From Burkholderia humptydooensis (GTDB lineage: Bacteria; Pseudomonadota; Gammaproteobacteria; Burkholderiales; Burkholderiaceae), in NCBI RefSeq assembly GCF_001513745.1, contig NZ_CP013382.1, positions 1,922,001 to 1,986,000 on the forward strand: a stretch of DNA of 64,000 nt. Reading direction: 5' to 3'. Under the pieces are notes generated by a model. It had not been told where the DNA came from. It made no database searches and was given only the letters and a program-made list of their open reading frames with translations. The position numbers and the translations under genes are program-made. Positions 28,900 through 41,347 of the stretch are shown one piece after another. Each line of letters begins with the position of its first letter. Within the stretch, counting starts at the first letter, position 1.

Positions 28900-30429
28900 T
28901 CAGTGCAGACGAATCGTCGTATTGACGGCGCCCGCCGTCGCGTCGTCGTCGAACCAGCGCGCGGTGACGGTCTTCGTCTGCGTGTAGAACTGCACGACCT
29001 GCTTGCCGTACGGGCCGAGATCGCCGAGCTTCGAGCCGCGCGAGCCCGTGAAGCTGAAGAACGGCACCGGCACCGGAATCGGAATGTTGATGCCGACCTG
29101 GCCGATGTCGATCTCGCTCTGGAACTTGCGCGCGGCCGCGCCGCTTTGCGTGAAGAGGCCGACGCCGTTGCCGAACGGATTGGCGTTGACGAGCGCGATC
29201 GCTTCGTCGAGCGTGTCGACCGACATCACGCACAGCACCGGGCCGAAGATCTCGTGCGTGTAGACCGACATCTCCGGCTTCACGTCCGCGAAGATCGTCG
29301 GGCCGATGAAGTTGCCGTGCTCGTAGCCGGGCACGCTCACGCCGCGGCCGTCGAGCGCGAGCTTCGCGCCCTCCTTCTCGCCGGCTTCGATGAGGCCGAG
29401 GATCCGCTGCTTCGCCGCGCGCGACACGACGGGCCCCACGTCGGTGCCCGCTTCCGCGCCCGCGTTGACCTTCAGCGTCTGCGCCTTCGCGACGATGTCG
29501 GGCAGCCAGTCGCGCGCCGCGCCGACGAGCACCGCGACCGACGTCGCCATGCAGCGCTGGCCCGCCGCGCCGAACGCCGCGCCGACGAGCGCGTTCACCG
29601 TCTGCTCGCGATTCGCGTCGGGCAGGACCACCGCGTGGTTCTTCGCGCCCATCATCGACTGCACGCGCTTGCCGTGCTCGCTGCCGAGCCGGTACACGTG
29701 CGTGCCGACGGCCGTCGAGCCGACGAACGAGATCGCCTTCACGAGCGGATGCGAGCACAGCGCGTCGACGACTTCCTTGCCGCCGTGCACGACGTTCAGC
29801 ACGCCCTTCGGCACGCCCGCCTCGATCGCGAGCTCGACGAGCTGCATCGTCGACAGCGGGTCCTGCTCGGACGGCTTCAGCACGAACGTGTTGCCGCAGA
29901 CGATCGCCATCGGGAACATCCACAGCGGGATCATCGCGGGGAAGTTGAACGGCGTGATGCCGACGCACACGCCGAGCGGCTGGCGCAGCGAATACGTATC
30001 GACGCCGCCCGCGACGTTCTCCGCGAATTCGCCGAGTTGCAGCGTGCCGACCGAGCACGCGTGCTCGACCACTTCGAGGCCGCGGAACACGTCGCCCTCG
30101 GCATCGGGCAGCGTCTTGCCCTGCTCGGCCGTCAGCGTCTTCGCGATCTGCGGCAGGTTCGCGCGCACGAGATCCTGGAACTTCAGCATGATGCGCATCC
30201 GCGCGGAGAGCGGCGTGCCCTTCCATTTCGCGAACGCGGCCTGCGCGGCCTCGACGGCCGCGTCGACTTCGGCGGCGGTCGCGAACGGCACGCGCGCGAG
30301 CAGCTCCTGCGTCGCCGGATTGACGATGTCGCGCCACTCGGTCGCGTGGGATTCGACGAATTCGCCGGCGATCAACAGCTTCACGGTCGGCACGTGATGT
30401 CCCTTCCGGGACGACGGAGTTGCGTTCAT
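28900..30429 (-). CDS. mmsA: Methylmalonate-semialdehyde dehydrogenase (CoA-acylating)
   Basis: 509 residues. Aldehyde dehydrogenase fold with MMSDH hallmarks: [44 protein letters not shown] in place of the usual ELGGK motif, and the catalytic Cys in [11 protein letters not shown]. It converts methylmalonate semialdehyde plus CoA to propionyl-CoA and CO2, the exit of valine degradation. A GTG/ATG internal start (VPTVKLL...) would remove ~12 residues of unclear value. It is followed closely by mmsB and preceded by an acyl-CoA synthetase gene 78 bp away. Confidence 0.95.
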   Translation of the reverse strand: MNATPSSRKGHHVPTVKLLIAGEFVESHATEWRDIVNPATQELLARVPFATAAEVDAAVEAAQAAFAKWKGTPLSARMRIMLKFQDLVRANLPQIAKTLTAEQGKTLPDAEGDVFRGLEVVEHACSVGTLQLGEFAENVAGGVDTYSLRQPLGVCVGITPFNFPAMIPLWMFPMAIVCGNTFVLKPSEQDPLSTMQLVELAIEAGVPKGVLNVVHGGKEVVDALCSHPLVKAISFVGSTAVGTHVYRLGSEHGKRVQSMMGAKNHAVVLPDANREQTVNALVGAAFGAAGQRCMATSVAVLVGAARDWLPDIVAKAQTLKVNAGAEAGTDVGPVVSRAAKQRILGLIEAGEKEGAKLALDGRGVSVPGYEHGNFIGPTIFADVKPEMSVYTHEIFGPVLCVMSVDTLDEAIALVNANPFGNGVGLFTQSGAAARKFQSEIDIGQVGINIPIPVPVPFFSFTGSRGSKLGDLGPYGKQVVQFYTQTKTVTARWFDDDATAGAVNTTIRLH

Positions 30430-30507
30430 CGTGAGATTCTCCTGGCTATGGCCGGCGGCGCGCCGCGCGCGTCGCCGGCCGGTTGATGCGAAGCGGCACG
30501 CCGGGCG

Positions 30508-32211
<1,704 letters not shown>

Positions 32212-32320
32212 CGTGTCGTCTCCTGTCGATCGGAGTTGGCGCTTCAGCGCCTACTCCGATCCCATGCAAAGCTGTCCATGTTGCGCGAGTGCTTCCTTGC
32301 GGCGATTCGCGCGACAGCGC

Positions 32321-33454
32321 TCAAAGCTGCCGCGCGATCACCATTCTTTGCACTTCGCTGGTCCCCTCGTAGATCTGCGTGATCCGCGCATCGCGGTAAT
32401 GGCGCTCGACCTCGTAATCGACGAGGAAACCGTAGCCGCCGTGGATCTGGATCGCGTCCGAGCACACCGCCTCGGCCATCTCGGACGCGAAGAGCTTCGC
32501 CTGCGACGCCTCCGACAGGCACGGCAGCCCCGCCGTGCGCAGCCGCGCCGCGTGATGCGTGAGCAGGCGCGCGGCGTTGATCTGCGTCGCCATGTTCGCG
32601 AGCTTCTCGGCGATCGCCTGATGCTCGGCGATCGGCTTGCCGAACTGCACGCGCTCGCGCGCATAGCGGCGCGCGCGGTCGAACGCGGCGCGCGCGATGC
32701 CCGTCGCCTGCGCGGCGATGCCGATGCGCCCGCCCTCGAGGTTCGACAGCGCGATCCTCAGCCCCTCGCCGCGCCTGCCGAGCAGATTCTCCTGCGCAAT
32801 CGCGCAGTTCTCGAGCGTGATCGGACACGTGTCCGACGCGCGGATGCCCATCTTCTTCTCGGGCTTGCCGACGATGAAGCCCGGCGTGTCGGCCGGCACG
32901 ACGAACGCGGACAGCCCGCGCTTGCCCTCGTCCGGATCGGTCATGGCAAAAACGATCGCCAGGCCCGCGCGCGCGCCGTTCGTGACGAACTGCTTGCTGC
33001 CGTTCAGAATCCACTTGCCGTCGCGCAGCTCCGCGCGGGTGCGCAGGTTGTGCGCCTCGGAGCCCGCGTGCGGCTCGGTGAGGCTGAACGCGCCGATCGT
33101 CTTGCCGCTCGCGAGATCGCGCAGCCAGCGCTCCTTTTGCTCGGTCGTGCCGTAGTTCAGCACCGGGCCGCAGCCGACCGAGTTGTGCACGCTCACGAGC
33201 GTCGCGCACGACGCGCAGCCCGCCGCGATCTCCTCGAGCGCGAGCGCGTAGGCGACGTAATCCGTATACGATCCGCCCCAGTCGGCGGGCACGATCATGC
33301 CGAGAAAGCCGAGCTCGCCCATCTGCGCAACGACCTCGTCGGGCAGATGCGATTCGCGGTCCCACTGGGCGGCGTTCGGCGCGAGCACTTCGGCGGAGAA
33401 GGCGCGCGCGGCGTCGAGGATCATCCGTTGATCTTCGGTGTAGAGATCGTCCAT
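32321..33454 (-). CDS. Acyl-CoA dehydrogenase, probable isobutyryl-CoA dehydrogenase
   Basis: 377 residues from the ATG at 33454 ([20 protein letters not shown]). Family motifs: [19 protein letters not shown] (FAD/substrate segment), [40 protein letters not shown], and the catalytic Glu in [16 protein letters not shown]. It oxidises a short branched acyl-CoA to its 2-enoyl form, passing electrons to ETF. As first gene of an operon encoding all later valine steps, isobutyryl-CoA is the likely substrate. It is divergent from an AraC-type regulator. Confidence 0.92.
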   Translation of the reverse strand: MDDLYTEDQRMILDAARAFSAEVLAPNAAQWDRESHLPDEVVAQMGELGFLGMIVPADWGGSYTDYVAYALALEEIAAGCASCATLVSVHNSVGCGPVLNYGTTEQKERWLRDLASGKTIGAFSLTEPHAGSEAHNLRTRAELRDGKWILNGSKQFVTNGARAGLAIVFAMTDPDEGKRGLSAFVVPADTPGFIVGKPEKKMGIRASDTCPITLENCAIAQENLLGRRGEGLRIALSNLEGGRIGIAAQATGIARAAFDRARRYARERVQFGKPIAEHQAIAEKLANMATQINAARLLTHHAARLRTAGLPCLSEASQAKLFASEMAEAVCSDAIQIHGGYGFLVDYEVERHYRDARITQIYEGTSEVQRMVIARQL

Positions 33455-33515
33455 GACTGCATGTCTCCTGGGCGCCAACCGCGTCGTCGCGCGGCGCGCC
33501 TCGATCATTCTGTGT

Positions 33516-33582
33516 CGATCAGTCAAGTGTAGGCAACGCGCGGAAACTGTTCGATGCTCGCTCCGCTCAATTACACTGATCG
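33516..33582. promoter_or_regulatory. Divergent control region with inverted half-sites
   Basis: cgatcagt at 33516-33523 and actgatcg at 33575-33582 are exact inverted copies, 51 bp apart, between the acyl-CoA dehydrogenase and AraC-type genes. A tacact hexamer at 33573-33578 could be a -10 towards the regulator. A looping or two-site operator for the AraC-type protein is conceivable; only the repeat is directly seen. Confidence 0.35.
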
Positions 33583-33616
33583 TTTTTGCCATACCGCACC
33601 GCGGCACGCTCCTGCG

Positions 33617-34681
33617 ATGAAGCACGAAGAGAAGAAGGGCACCGTTTCGATCGAACTCGTCGAGTCGAGCCTCGCGCTGTCGCGGCGGCGCGGCGTCGGC
33701 GACGCGCCGCTCCTCGCGCAGGCGGGCATAGCGGCCGCGCTGCTCGCGCAGCCGAACGCGCGCGTGTCGGCGCGGCAGTACGGCGCGCTGTGGAACGCGA
33801 TCGCGCGCGCGCTCGACGACGAGTTCTTCGGCCAGGACCCGCACCCGATGCGCTGCGGCAGCTTCATCGCGATGAGCCAGGCGGCGCTCACGGCGCGCAA
33901 CGGGCTGCGCGCGCTCGCGCGGGCGGTCAACTTCATGCACTGCGTGCTCGACGATCTGCACGCCGAGATCGACGCGAGCGCCGAGCGCGTGCGACTGCGC
34001 TTCGTGCATCGCAACAACGCGAACCCGCCGGAGATGTTCGCGTACGCGACCTATTTCGTCATCGTCTACGGCCTCACGTGCTGGCTGATCGGGCGGCGCA
34101 TTCCGCTGCTGCACGCGAGCTTTCGCTGCGGCGAGCCGCGCGCTGTCCACGAATATCGACTGATGTTCTGCGACGACATGCGCTTCGGCCAGCCCGATTC
34201 GTACGTCGATTTCGATCCGGCGTTCGCCGCGCTGCCCGTCGTGCAGACGGCCAAGACGCTCAAGCCGTTCCTGCGCGACGCGCCCGCGAGCTTCATCGTC
34301 AAGTACCGCAATCCGCACGCGTTCGGCGAGCGCGTGCGCGCGGCGCTGCGCGCGCTGCCGCCCGCCGCGTGGCCGACCGCGCAGGCGCTCGCTGCGCGGC
34401 TGCATGTGGCCGAGGCGACGCTGCGGCGCAAGCTGAAGCAGGAAGGCCATTCGTATCAGTCGATCAAGGACGCGCTGCGCCGCGATCTCGCGTGCGAGGC
34501 GCTCGCCGACCCGGCCCGCACGGTGGCCGACGTCGCCGCGGCGGCGGGCTTCGCCGAGCCGAGCGCGTTCTATCGCGCGTTCCGCAAGTGGCGCGGGATG
34601 AGCCCCGCCGACTACCGCGACGCCGCGCTCGCCGCGCGCGCGGCCGCTTCACGCTTTCGCCGGAAACCGCCTACTCTTTAA
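33617..34681 (+). CDS. AraC-family regulator with arabinose-binding-like N-domain (PF12625)
   Basis: 354 residues from the ATG at 33617. The N-terminal two-thirds match the OruR/ArgR-like sensor domain ([54 protein letters not shown]). The C-terminal domain has two helix-turn-helices, including [20 protein letters not shown] and the AraC signature [26 protein letters not shown]. It is divergent from the valine operon and is its most likely activator, responding to a pathway intermediate (inference from position). Confidence 0.92.
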   Translation: MKHEEKKGTVSIELVESSLALSRRRGVGDAPLLAQAGIAAALLAQPNARVSARQYGALWNAIARALDDEFFGQDPHPMRCGSFIAMSQAALTARNGLRALARAVNFMHCVLDDLHAEIDASAERVRLRFVHRNNANPPEMFAYATYFVIVYGLTCWLIGRRIPLLHASFRCGEPRAVHEYRLMFCDDMRFGQPDSYVDFDPAFAALPVVQTAKTLKPFLRDAPASFIVKYRNPHAFGERVRAALRALPPAAWPTAQALAARLHVAEATLRRKLKQEGHSYQSIKDALRRDLACEALADPARTVADVAAAAGFAEPSAFYRAFRKWRGMSPADYRDAALAARAAASRFRRKPPTL

Positions 34682-34758
34682 GCACCGGGCGCCCGCCCTT
34701 CTCACGGCCCGGCTGCGGCGCCGCACCATGCGGCAGCGCGCCGCCGGCCGACACCGCG

Positions 34759-36267
34759 ATGCCCATGCCCCGTCCTTCGCCACGTCCGCCGCCGCTGCAC
34801 GGCAAGCTGCCCGCGCGGCTCGCGCGCGCGGCCGTGCTGATCGGCCTGCTGCTCGCGTGCGCCGCGGCCGCCGCCACCGCCGCGGCACGCGCGCCCGTCG
34901 TCGTGATTCCGGTCACGGGCGCGATCGGCCCGGCGAGCGCCGACTTCATCGTCCGCGGCCTCGAACGCGCCGCGCGCGAGCACGCGCAGCTCGCGATCGT
35001 CCAGCTCGACACGCCGGGCGGCCTCGACACGTCGATGCGGCAGATCATCAAGGCGATCGTCGGCTCGGGCGTGCCCGTCGCCGCGTTCGTCGCGCCGGGC
35101 GGCGCGCGCGCGGCGAGCGCGGGCACCTACATCGTCTACGCGAGCCATATCGCGGCGATGGCGCCCGGCACGAACCTCGGCGCGGCGTCGCCCGTGCAGT
35201 TCGGCATCGGCGGCCAGGCGCCGCCCGCCGCGCGGCGCGAGCCCGGCGCCGCGTCCGGCGGTTCCGGCGCGGGCGCGACCGACGCCGAATCGACCGAAAC
35301 CCGCAAGGCGCTGCACGACGCGGCCGCGTACATCCGCAGCCTCGCGCAGTTGCGCGGCCGCAACGTCGAATGGGCGGAGCGCGCGGTGCGCGAAGCGGTG
35401 AGCCTGCCCGCGAACGACGCGCTCGCGCAGCACGTCGTCGACCTGATCGCGAACGACCCGGCCGATCTCGCCGCCAGGCTCGACGGCCGCAGCATCGTCA
35501 CCGCAACGGGCACGCACCGGCTCGATACCGCGCAGGCGCCGATCGAGACGATCGAGCCCGACTGGCGCAGCCGGCTGCTCGCGACGATCGCCGATCCGAG
35601 CGTCGCGCTCGTGCTCGTCACGCTCGGCATGTATGGGCTCTTCTTCGAATTCGCGAATCCCGGCTTCGTGCTGCCGGGCGTCGCGGGCGCGATCAGCCTG
35701 CTCGTCGGCCTGTTCGCGCTGCAGTTGCTGCCGATCAGCTACGCGGGCCTCGCGCTCGTGCTGCTCGGCATCGCGTTCCTGATCGCCGAGGCGTTCCTGC
35801 CGACGTTCGGCGCGCTCGGCGTGGGCGGCATCGTCGCGTTCGCGATCGGCGCGCTGATGCTGATCGACACCGACGTACCCGGCTACGGCGTGCCGTGGCC
35901 CGTGATCGTTTCGCTCGCGGCCGCGGGCGCGATCCTCGTGTTCGGCGTGTCGGGCTTCGCGCTGCGCGCGCGCCGGCGGCCCGTCGTCACGGGCGCGGAG
36001 GCGATCGTCGGCAGCATCGGCGAGGTGCTCGACGACGGCCTCGTGCCCGATCAGCCGCCGCAGATCGGCCCGAGCGCGGACCCGGGCGCGCCGCTCGCGC
36101 CGTCCGCGGCCGGCTGGGCGCGCGTGCACGGCGAGCGCTGGCGCGTCGCGAGCGCGACGCCGATCGCGGCCGGCCGCCGCGTGCGCGTGACGGGCCGCAA
36201 CGGCCTCACGCTGACCGTCGCCCCGCTGTACGACAACGCCATCCCAACACGAGGAGAACAATCATGA
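34759..36267 (+). CDS. NfeD-family membrane-bound serine protease
   Basis: 502 residues from the ATG at 34759 (a second ATG is at 34765). Signal/anchor [20 protein letters not shown], then a ClpP/SppA-like protease domain: [33 protein letters not shown], and the nucleophile in [14 protein letters not shown] with a candidate general-base Lys around residue 185 (TETRKALHD). Several membrane helices follow (about 285-410), then a soluble OB-fold NfeD domain at the C-terminus. Archaeal relatives cleave the hydrophobic tail of the stomatin partner. The stop overlaps the slipin start by 4 bp, the classic nfeD-stomatin pair. Confidence 0.93.
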   Translation: MPMPRPSPRPPPLHGKLPARLARAAVLIGLLLACAAAAATAAARAPVVVIPVTGAIGPASADFIVRGLERAAREHAQLAIVQLDTPGGLDTSMRQIIKAIVGSGVPVAAFVAPGGARAASAGTYIVYASHIAAMAPGTNLGAASPVQFGIGGQAPPAARREPGAASGGSGAGATDAESTETRKALHDAAAYIRSLAQLRGRNVEWAERAVREAVSLPANDALAQHVVDLIANDPADLAARLDGRSIVTATGTHRLDTAQAPIETIEPDWRSRLLATIADPSVALVLVTLGMYGLFFEFANPGFVLPGVAGAISLLVGLFALQLLPISYAGLALVLLGIAFLIAEAFLPTFGALGVGGIVAFAIGALMLIDTDVPGYGVPWPVIVSLAAAGAILVFGVSGFALRARRRPVVTGAEAIVGSIGEVLDDGLVPDQPPQIGPSADPGAPLAPSAAGWARVHGERWRVASATPIAAGRRVRVTGRNGLTLTVAPLYDNAIPTRGEQS

Positions 36268-37034
36268 TGGGTTTCACGTTCGGTTTCGGCAGCCTGCTGT
36301 TCGTGTTCGCGCTGTTCCTCATTGCCTCGTCGATCCGGATCTTTCGCGAATACGAGCGCGGCGTCGTGTTCCTGCTCGGCCGCTTCTGGAAGGTCAAGGG
36401 GCCGGGGCTCGTGCTGATCGTGCCCGTCGTCCAGCAGGTGGTGCGGATCGATCTGCGCACCGTCGTGTTCGACGTGCCCGCGCAGGACGTGATCACGCGC
36501 GACAACGTGTCGGTGAAGGTGAGCGCGGTCGTGTATTTCCGCGTGGTCGACCCGGAAAAGGCGGTGATCCAGGTCGCGCGCTACTTCGACGCGACGAGCC
36601 AGCTCGCGCAGACGACGCTGCGCGCGGTGCTCGGCAAGCACGAGCTCGACGCGCTTCTCGCCGAGCGCGAGCAACTGAACGCCGACATCCAGAAGACGCT
36701 CGACGCGCAGACCGACGCATGGGGGATCAAGGTATCGACGGTCGAGATCAAGCACGTCGACCTGAACGAGACGATGATCCGCGCGATCGCGCGCCAGGCG
36801 GAGGCCGAGCGCGAGCGGCGCGCGAAGGTGATCCACGCGGAAGGCGAGCTGCAGGCGTCCGAGCAACTGCTGAAGGCCGCGCAGCGGCTCGCGCTGCAGC
36901 CGCAGGCGATGCAGTTGCGCTATCTGCAGACGCTGACGACGATCGCCGCCGACAAGAACTCGACGATCGTGTTCCCGCTGCCGGTCGATCTGCTCAGCGC
37001 CGTGCTCGAGCGCTTCGAACGCGCGCCGCAGTGA
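36264..37034 (+). CDS. Slipin (SPFH/stomatin-like membrane protein)
   Basis: 256 residues. One N-terminal membrane hairpin/segment ([20 protein letters not shown]), then the SPFH domain: [78 protein letters not shown] charged coiled coil ([20 protein letters not shown]) follows. Slipins oligomerise in membranes and organise microdomains, working with the NfeD-type protease encoded immediately upstream (4-bp overlap ATGA, ribosome binding site gaggagaac inside that gene). Confidence 0.94.
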   Translation: MMGFTFGFGSLLFVFALFLIASSIRIFREYERGVVFLLGRFWKVKGPGLVLIVPVVQQVVRIDLRTVVFDVPAQDVITRDNVSVKVSAVVYFRVVDPEKAVIQVARYFDATSQLAQTTLRAVLGKHELDALLAEREQLNADIQKTLDAQTDAWGIKVSTVEIKHVDLNETMIRAIARQAEAERERRAKVIHAEGELQASEQLLKAAQRLALQPQAMQLRYLQTLTTIAADKNSTIVFPLPVDLLSAVLERFERAPQ

Positions 37035-37357
37035 TCGCGGTATCGATTTTCGCGCATCGATCCTGCCGCGGTCCGACGGCCCGGTGGCTCAACGACACCG
37101 CTGCTTCGATGGTCCGATAGTCCGATAGTCCGCCGGATCATTCCCCATTTCCCCCGACGCAGCCCGGAGCGGGGCCTGCCGCCTTTCCCGCGACGAATTA
37201 GGAAAAGTACTCATCATAAACACGCGCCCAGACGCGATTCGTTGATATAAGATAATTACATTGATCAATGTCACATTTACTGACGCAGTGCAATGGCGGC
37301 TGACGCATCCGCGGCCGGCACCGCCGCTCAGAACGACGAAGAAAGGGAGACGACGCC
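37035..37357. other. 323-bp spacer with short direct repeat
   Basis: Around 37108-37131 the unit ccgatagt recurs (gtccgatagtccgatagtcc). An AT-richer block at about 37200-37280 may hold the promoter of the M24 gene. The ribosome binding site gaaagggaga precedes its ATG at 37358. No gene seen here. Confidence 0.5.
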
Positions 37358-38248
37358 ATGGCCGAGCATCCGCTGCCGGAAGTGCACATCGACGAACTGG
37401 ACCAGTTCCGCTCCGTCCAACAGCTCGCATACCGCTGCGTCGAATCCGTCGGCGACATGCTGTATCCGGGCATCACCGAGAAGCAGGCCGCGCGGCTGAT
37501 GCTCGAATGGGCGCAGGACCACGGCGTGCAGGATTGGCTGCACAAGCCGTTCGCGTGGTTCGGTGAGCGCACCGCGTTCGAAGGCTTCTCGGGCCTCAAG
37601 CACCTGGGCGGCTTCAATCTCGCGTTCTTTCCGAGCAATCGCACGCTCGAGCCTGACATGCCGGTGATTCTCGACGTCGCGCCCGTCGTCGACGGCGTCA
37701 TCGCCGACGTCGGCTATGCGACCTGCCTCGGCCACAACCCGATCCTCGAGCAATTGCAGGACGACCTGATCGCGCACCGCGAGATGATCGTGAAGCTCGT
37801 GAAGGAGCGCCGCACGCTCGCCGAGGTCGCGCAGGAAGTGGACGCGCTGTGCCGCCGCCAGGGCGTCGAGCCGCGCCACAAGGCGTATCCGTTCAAGGTG
37901 CTCGCGCATCGCGTCGCGAAGCTGCGCAAGCTGTCGAAGCCGCGCTTCGTCGCGCGCTTTGGCCTCAATTCGACGCGCAACCTGCTGCTCGAGCAGGCGC
38001 GCGCGGGCAAGGAACAGGGCTGGTCGCCGCTGTGGTCGATCGACGCGCGCTCCGATCACGCGCCGACGCCCGGCCTCTGGGCGGTCGAGCCGCATCTCGG
38101 CTTCGCAGGCGTCGGCGCGAAGTTCGAGGAGCTGCTCGTCATCACCGACGACGACGCGTACTGGCTCGACGACGACCTGCCGCACGTGCGCCGCTGGCGC
38201 GCGCGCGAGGAGGCGCGCAAGCCGCTCGCGCACGAACAGGCGGCGTGA
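37358..38248 (+). CDS. M24-family metallopeptidase-like protein (pita-bread fold)
   Basis: 296 residues. Residues in metal-ligand positions of the aminopeptidase P/methionine aminopeptidase fold are visible: Asp in VILDVAPVVDGVIADVG (two), His in YPFKVLAHRV, Glu in WAVEPHLGFAG and Glu in AKFEELLVITDD. The usual H-x-x-x-H context is loose, so it may be a divergent or non-proteolytic member. No export signal. It starts a co-directional group with the hydrolase-SDR fusion 51 bp downstream and a PF10118 hydrolase; a joint role, perhaps in lipid or aliphatic metabolism, is only suggested by position. Confidence 0.82.
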   Translation: MAEHPLPEVHIDELDQFRSVQQLAYRCVESVGDMLYPGITEKQAARLMLEWAQDHGVQDWLHKPFAWFGERTAFEGFSGLKHLGGFNLAFFPSNRTLEPDMPVILDVAPVVDGVIADVGYATCLGHNPILEQLQDDLIAHREMIVKLVKERRTLAEVAQEVDALCRRQGVEPRHKAYPFKVLAHRVAKLRKLSKPRFVARFGLNSTRNLLLEQARAGKEQGWSPLWSIDARSDHAPTPGLWAVEPHLGFAGVGAKFEELLVITDDDAYWLDDDLPHVRRWRAREEARKPLAHEQAA

Positions 38249-38299
38249 CGGCAGCCGCCGCGCGCCGTTCCTTTCCGCTCACCACACGAAGACATCACG

Positions 38300-40090
38300 A
38301 TGCAGCCCCTCTCCGACGAAGCGCCGCTCGCGCTGTTCGAATCGGTTCACACCGAAACCGCCGTCGCGGCCGGCGACGTCACGCTCGCCGCGAAGACCTG
38401 GGGCGACGCGTCGCGCCCCGCCGTCGTGCTCGTGCACGGCTATCCGGACAGCAGCGAAGTCTGGCGCCGCGTCGCGCCGCTGCTTGCGAAGTCGTACTAC
38501 GTGATCGCCTACGACGTGCGCGGCGCGGGCCTGTCGACGAAGCCCGCGCGCACGGCCGACTATCGGCTCGAGCGGCTCGTCGACGACTTCGCGGCGGTGA
38601 TCGACGCGCTCGCGCCGAACCGCGCGGTGCACGTGATCGGCCACGACTGGGGCTCGATCCAGGGCTGGGAGTTCGTCACCGAGCCGCGGCTCGCCGGGCG
38701 CATCCTCTCGTACACGTCGTGCTCCGGACCGAATCTCGACCACGTCGGCTACTGGCTGCGCCAGCAGCTCGCGCGGCCGTCGCCCGCGTCGCTCAAGCGC
38801 CTCGCCGGCCAGCTCGTGCGCTCGTGGTACGTGTACCTGTTCCACCTGCCGTTCATCCCCGAGCTCAACTGGCGCCTGTGGCTCGGCCGTGCGTGGCCCG
38901 CGCTGATGCACCGGCTCGAGCGCACCGACGTCGGCCCGCGCCCGACGCAGACCGAGGACGGCGTGCACGGCGTGCGCCTGTATCGCGCGAACTTCATCCG
39001 CCGCGTGCTCGCGCCGCGCGAGCGCTATGCGCACGCGCCCGTGCAAGTCGTCGTGCCGCTGCGCGACAGGTTCGTGAGCCCCGCGCTGTCGGCCGACATC
39101 GCGCGCTGGGTGCCGACCTGTTACCGCCGCGAAGTGGCCGAGCGGCACTGGCTGCCGATGTCGGAGCCGGCGCGCTTCGCCGCGCTCGCGCAGGAACTGA
39201 TCGAAGCGGTCGAGACGGGCACGGAGCCGCCCGCGCTCGCGCATGCGCGCCGCACGAGCGGCGCCGGCCCATTCGTCGGCAAGCGCGTCGTGATCACCGG
39301 CGCGGGCAGCGGGATCGGCCGCTGCGCGGCCGTCGAATTCGCGAAGCGAGGCGCGTCGATCGTCGCCGTCGACATCGACGGGCAGGCGGCCGAGCGCACC
39401 GCGCTCCTCATGCGGCTGCTCGGCGCGCAGGCCGACGTGCGGCGCGTCGACGTCGGCTCGGCCGACGACATGGAAGCGCTCGCGAACTGGGTGGGCGAAG
39501 AGCTGGGCGGCGCGGACGTCGTCGTCAACAACGCGGGCATCGGCATGGCGGGCGGCATCCTCGACACGTCGGCCGCGCATTGGGAGCGCATCCTGCACGT
39601 GAACCTGTGGGGCGTGATCCACGGCTCGCGCCTGTTCGCCACGCAGATGGCCGCGCGCGGCGCGGGCGGCCACATCGTCAACACCGCGTCGGCGGCCGCG
39701 TTCGGCCCGTCGCGCGACCTGCCCGCGTACGCGACGACGAAAGCCGCGGTGCTGATGCTCTCCGAATGCATGCGTGCGGAGCTCGCCGACCACGGGATCG
39801 GCGTGACGGCCGTCTGCCCCGGCTTCGCCGAGACGGGCATCATGGCGTCCACCCAGTACGCGGGCGCGAAGAGCGCGCAGGACGAAGCGCGGCTGCGCAA
39901 GCGCGCGACGAAGCTCTATCAGATGCGCGGCCTGAAGCCGGAGACCGTCGCGAAGGCGATGGTCGACGGCGTGCTGCAGAACAAGCCGGTCGTCGCGATC
40001 GGCGCGGAAGCGCATGCGATGCGCTTCGTCGGGCGCTTCACGCCGTGGCTCGGCCGGATGATCGCCCGCATCGGCATGGCATCGCACTGA
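38300..40090 (+). CDS. Bifunctional alpha/beta hydrolase - short-chain dehydrogenase fusion
   Basis: 596 residues in two domains. Residues 20-300 are an epoxide-hydrolase-type alpha/beta hydrolase: VVLVHGYPDSSEVWRRV, DVRGAGLSTKP, nucleophile elbow VIGHDWGSIQGWE (Asp nucleophile). Residues 325-596 are an SDR: VVITGAGSGIGRCAAVEFAK, DVVVNNAGIGMAGG, Ser in IVNTASAAAFGPS, YxxxK in YATTKAAVLMLSE. The arrangement matches mycobacterial EphD-type proteins, which act on long-chain lipids. It is followed 36 bp later by a metal-dependent hydrolase gene and likely belongs to the same operon. Confidence 0.92.
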   Translation: MQPLSDEAPLALFESVHTETAVAAGDVTLAAKTWGDASRPAVVLVHGYPDSSEVWRRVAPLLAKSYYVIAYDVRGAGLSTKPARTADYRLERLVDDFAAVIDALAPNRAVHVIGHDWGSIQGWEFVTEPRLAGRILSYTSCSGPNLDHVGYWLRQQLARPSPASLKRLAGQLVRSWYVYLFHLPFIPELNWRLWLGRAWPALMHRLERTDVGPRPTQTEDGVHGVRLYRANFIRRVLAPRERYAHAPVQVVVPLRDRFVSPALSADIARWVPTCYRREVAERHWLPMSEPARFAALAQELIEAVETGTEPPALAHARRTSGAGPFVGKRVVITGAGSGIGRCAAVEFAKRGASIVAVDIDGQAAERTALLMRLLGAQADVRRVDVGSADDMEALANWVGEELGGADVVVNNAGIGMAGGILDTSAAHWERILHVNLWGVIHGSRLFATQMAARGAGGHIVNTASAAAFGPSRDLPAYATTKAAVLMLSECMRAELADHGIGVTAVCPGFAETGIMASTQYAGAKSAQDEARLRKRATKLYQMRGLKPETVAKAMVDGVLQNKPVVAIGAEAHAMRFVGRFTPWLGRMIARIGMASH

Positions 40091-40126
40091 GCGGCACAGC
40101 GCCCCCGACCGTTGGAGGAGACATCG

Positions 40127-41035
40127 ATGAATGCCCCGGAAAATCACTATCTGATCAAGGCGCGCCACGTCAAGTTCGACTTCGCGAAAGCGCCGATCCA
40201 GTGGATCGAAGGAGATCCCGAAAGCACGCACATCATCAACACGCTGAACCTGCTGTTCCCCGAAGGCGAACTGTGGTTCTGCCGCGTGTACAACAAGGCG
40301 ATACCGCTCATCACCGATCCGGCGCTGCGCGCAGACGCCGACGGCTTCCTGCGCCAGGAAGCCGTGCATTCGCGCTCGCACGGCGGCGTGCTCAAGCACT
40401 ACTACGAGCGGCACGGGATCGACACGAAGCCGTTCACGCAGCGGGTCAACTGGCTCTTCACCAAGGTGCTCGGCGAAAAGCCGCTCGGCCTGAAGATCGG
40501 CCACACGCGCTTCTGGCTGCGCCAGCAGCTCGCGGTGATCGCGTCGCTCGAGCACTTCTTCGGCTACCTCGGCAACTGGGTGCTGCACGCGCGCGGGCTC
40601 GACGACGGCCGCGCCGATCCGACGATCGTCGACCTGCTGCGCTGGCACGGCGCGGAGGAAGTCGAGCACCGGGCCGTCGCGTTCGACATCTACCGGCATC
40701 TCGGCGGCAACTACGTCGAGCGCTCGATCCACATGACGTTCGTGATCATGATCCTGCTCTACTTCATCATGTCGGGCGCGAAGTACATGTACGAGCGCGA
40801 CCCCGGCACGGGCCGCTATCCGGGCTTCGTGCTGTCGTGGTGGCGCGGCTCGCGCCGCAATCACCTGCCGTCGTTCTGGAAGACGATCGGCGCGGCGCTG
40901 CGCTATTACCGGCCGAGCTACACGCCGCACGGCGAAGGCTCGACCGAGCTCGCGCTCGAATACCTCGCGCGCTCGCCGGCCGCGCAGGCGGCCGCGCACG
41001 GCGGCAACTGGGGCACGGAGAAGGCCGCGTCCTGA
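40127..41035 (+). CDS. Predicted metal-dependent hydrolase (PF10118)
   Basis: 302 residues from the ATG at 40127, with ribosome binding site ttggaggag just before it; a TTG at 40112 would overlap that site. The family pattern of conserved His/Glu in helices is visible: FPEGELWFCRVYN, FLRQEAVHSRSHGGVL, ASLEHFFGYLGNW, LLRWHGAEEVEHRAVAFD, resembling a ferritin-like di-metal centre. One possible membrane segment lies at TFVIMILLYFIMSG. Function is unknown; relatives lie in fatty-acid or steroid-type clusters. Last gene of the 37358-41035 group. Confidence 0.88.
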   Translation: MNAPENHYLIKARHVKFDFAKAPIQWIEGDPESTHIINTLNLLFPEGELWFCRVYNKAIPLITDPALRADADGFLRQEAVHSRSHGGVLKHYYERHGIDTKPFTQRVNWLFTKVLGEKPLGLKIGHTRFWLRQQLAVIASLEHFFGYLGNWVLHARGLDDGRADPTIVDLLRWHGAEEVEHRAVAFDIYRHLGGNYVERSIHMTFVIMILLYFIMSGAKYMYERDPGTGRYPGFVLSWWRGSRRNHLPSFWKTIGAALRYYRPSYTPHGEGSTELALEYLARSPAAQAAAHGGNWGTEKAAS

Positions 41036-41261
41036 CGCGACGGCGGACGGCTCCGCGCCGCATGCGCGCGCCGTCCGCTTCGTCGTTCTTTTTGGGGTTT
41101 GTCCGCTCGCTCGTCCGGCCGCGCCGGTTCGCCGCCAGCCGATCCGACGTCATCGCGCGCTGCCCGTTCCCGAAAACGGAATGCCCGCCGCGCTTGTTGT
41201 CGCTTCCGTCGATCCGCACCTGCGCTGCACGCACGCGTGACTTTATTTCACGCAAGCCGGT

Positions 41262-41290
41262 TTGACATTGTCATCCAATCTTCATAAACC
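41262..41290 (+). promoter_or_regulatory. Putative sigma-70 promoter of the phosphonate remnant
   Basis: ttgaca at 41262-41267 matches the -35 consensus exactly; 17 bp later taaacc at 41285-41290 is a weak -10. The surrounding 41250-41340 is much more AT-rich than the neighbouring genes. A ribosome binding site (gagaggag) leads to the GTG at 41348. Confidence 0.5.
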
Positions 41291-41347
41291 ATAACCACAA
41301 ACCCCGAGCTTAAATTATTAAATTGCTTCATTCGAGAGGAGTAAATC

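Noticed and set aside
28411..30486. 691-codon plus-strand frame opposite mmsA
   Set aside because: High-GC shadow frame without domain signatures.
32321..34450. Extension of the acyl-CoA dehydrogenase to 709 residues
   Set aside because: The extra N-terminal part is antisense to the AraC-type gene; the family starts at the ATG at 33454.
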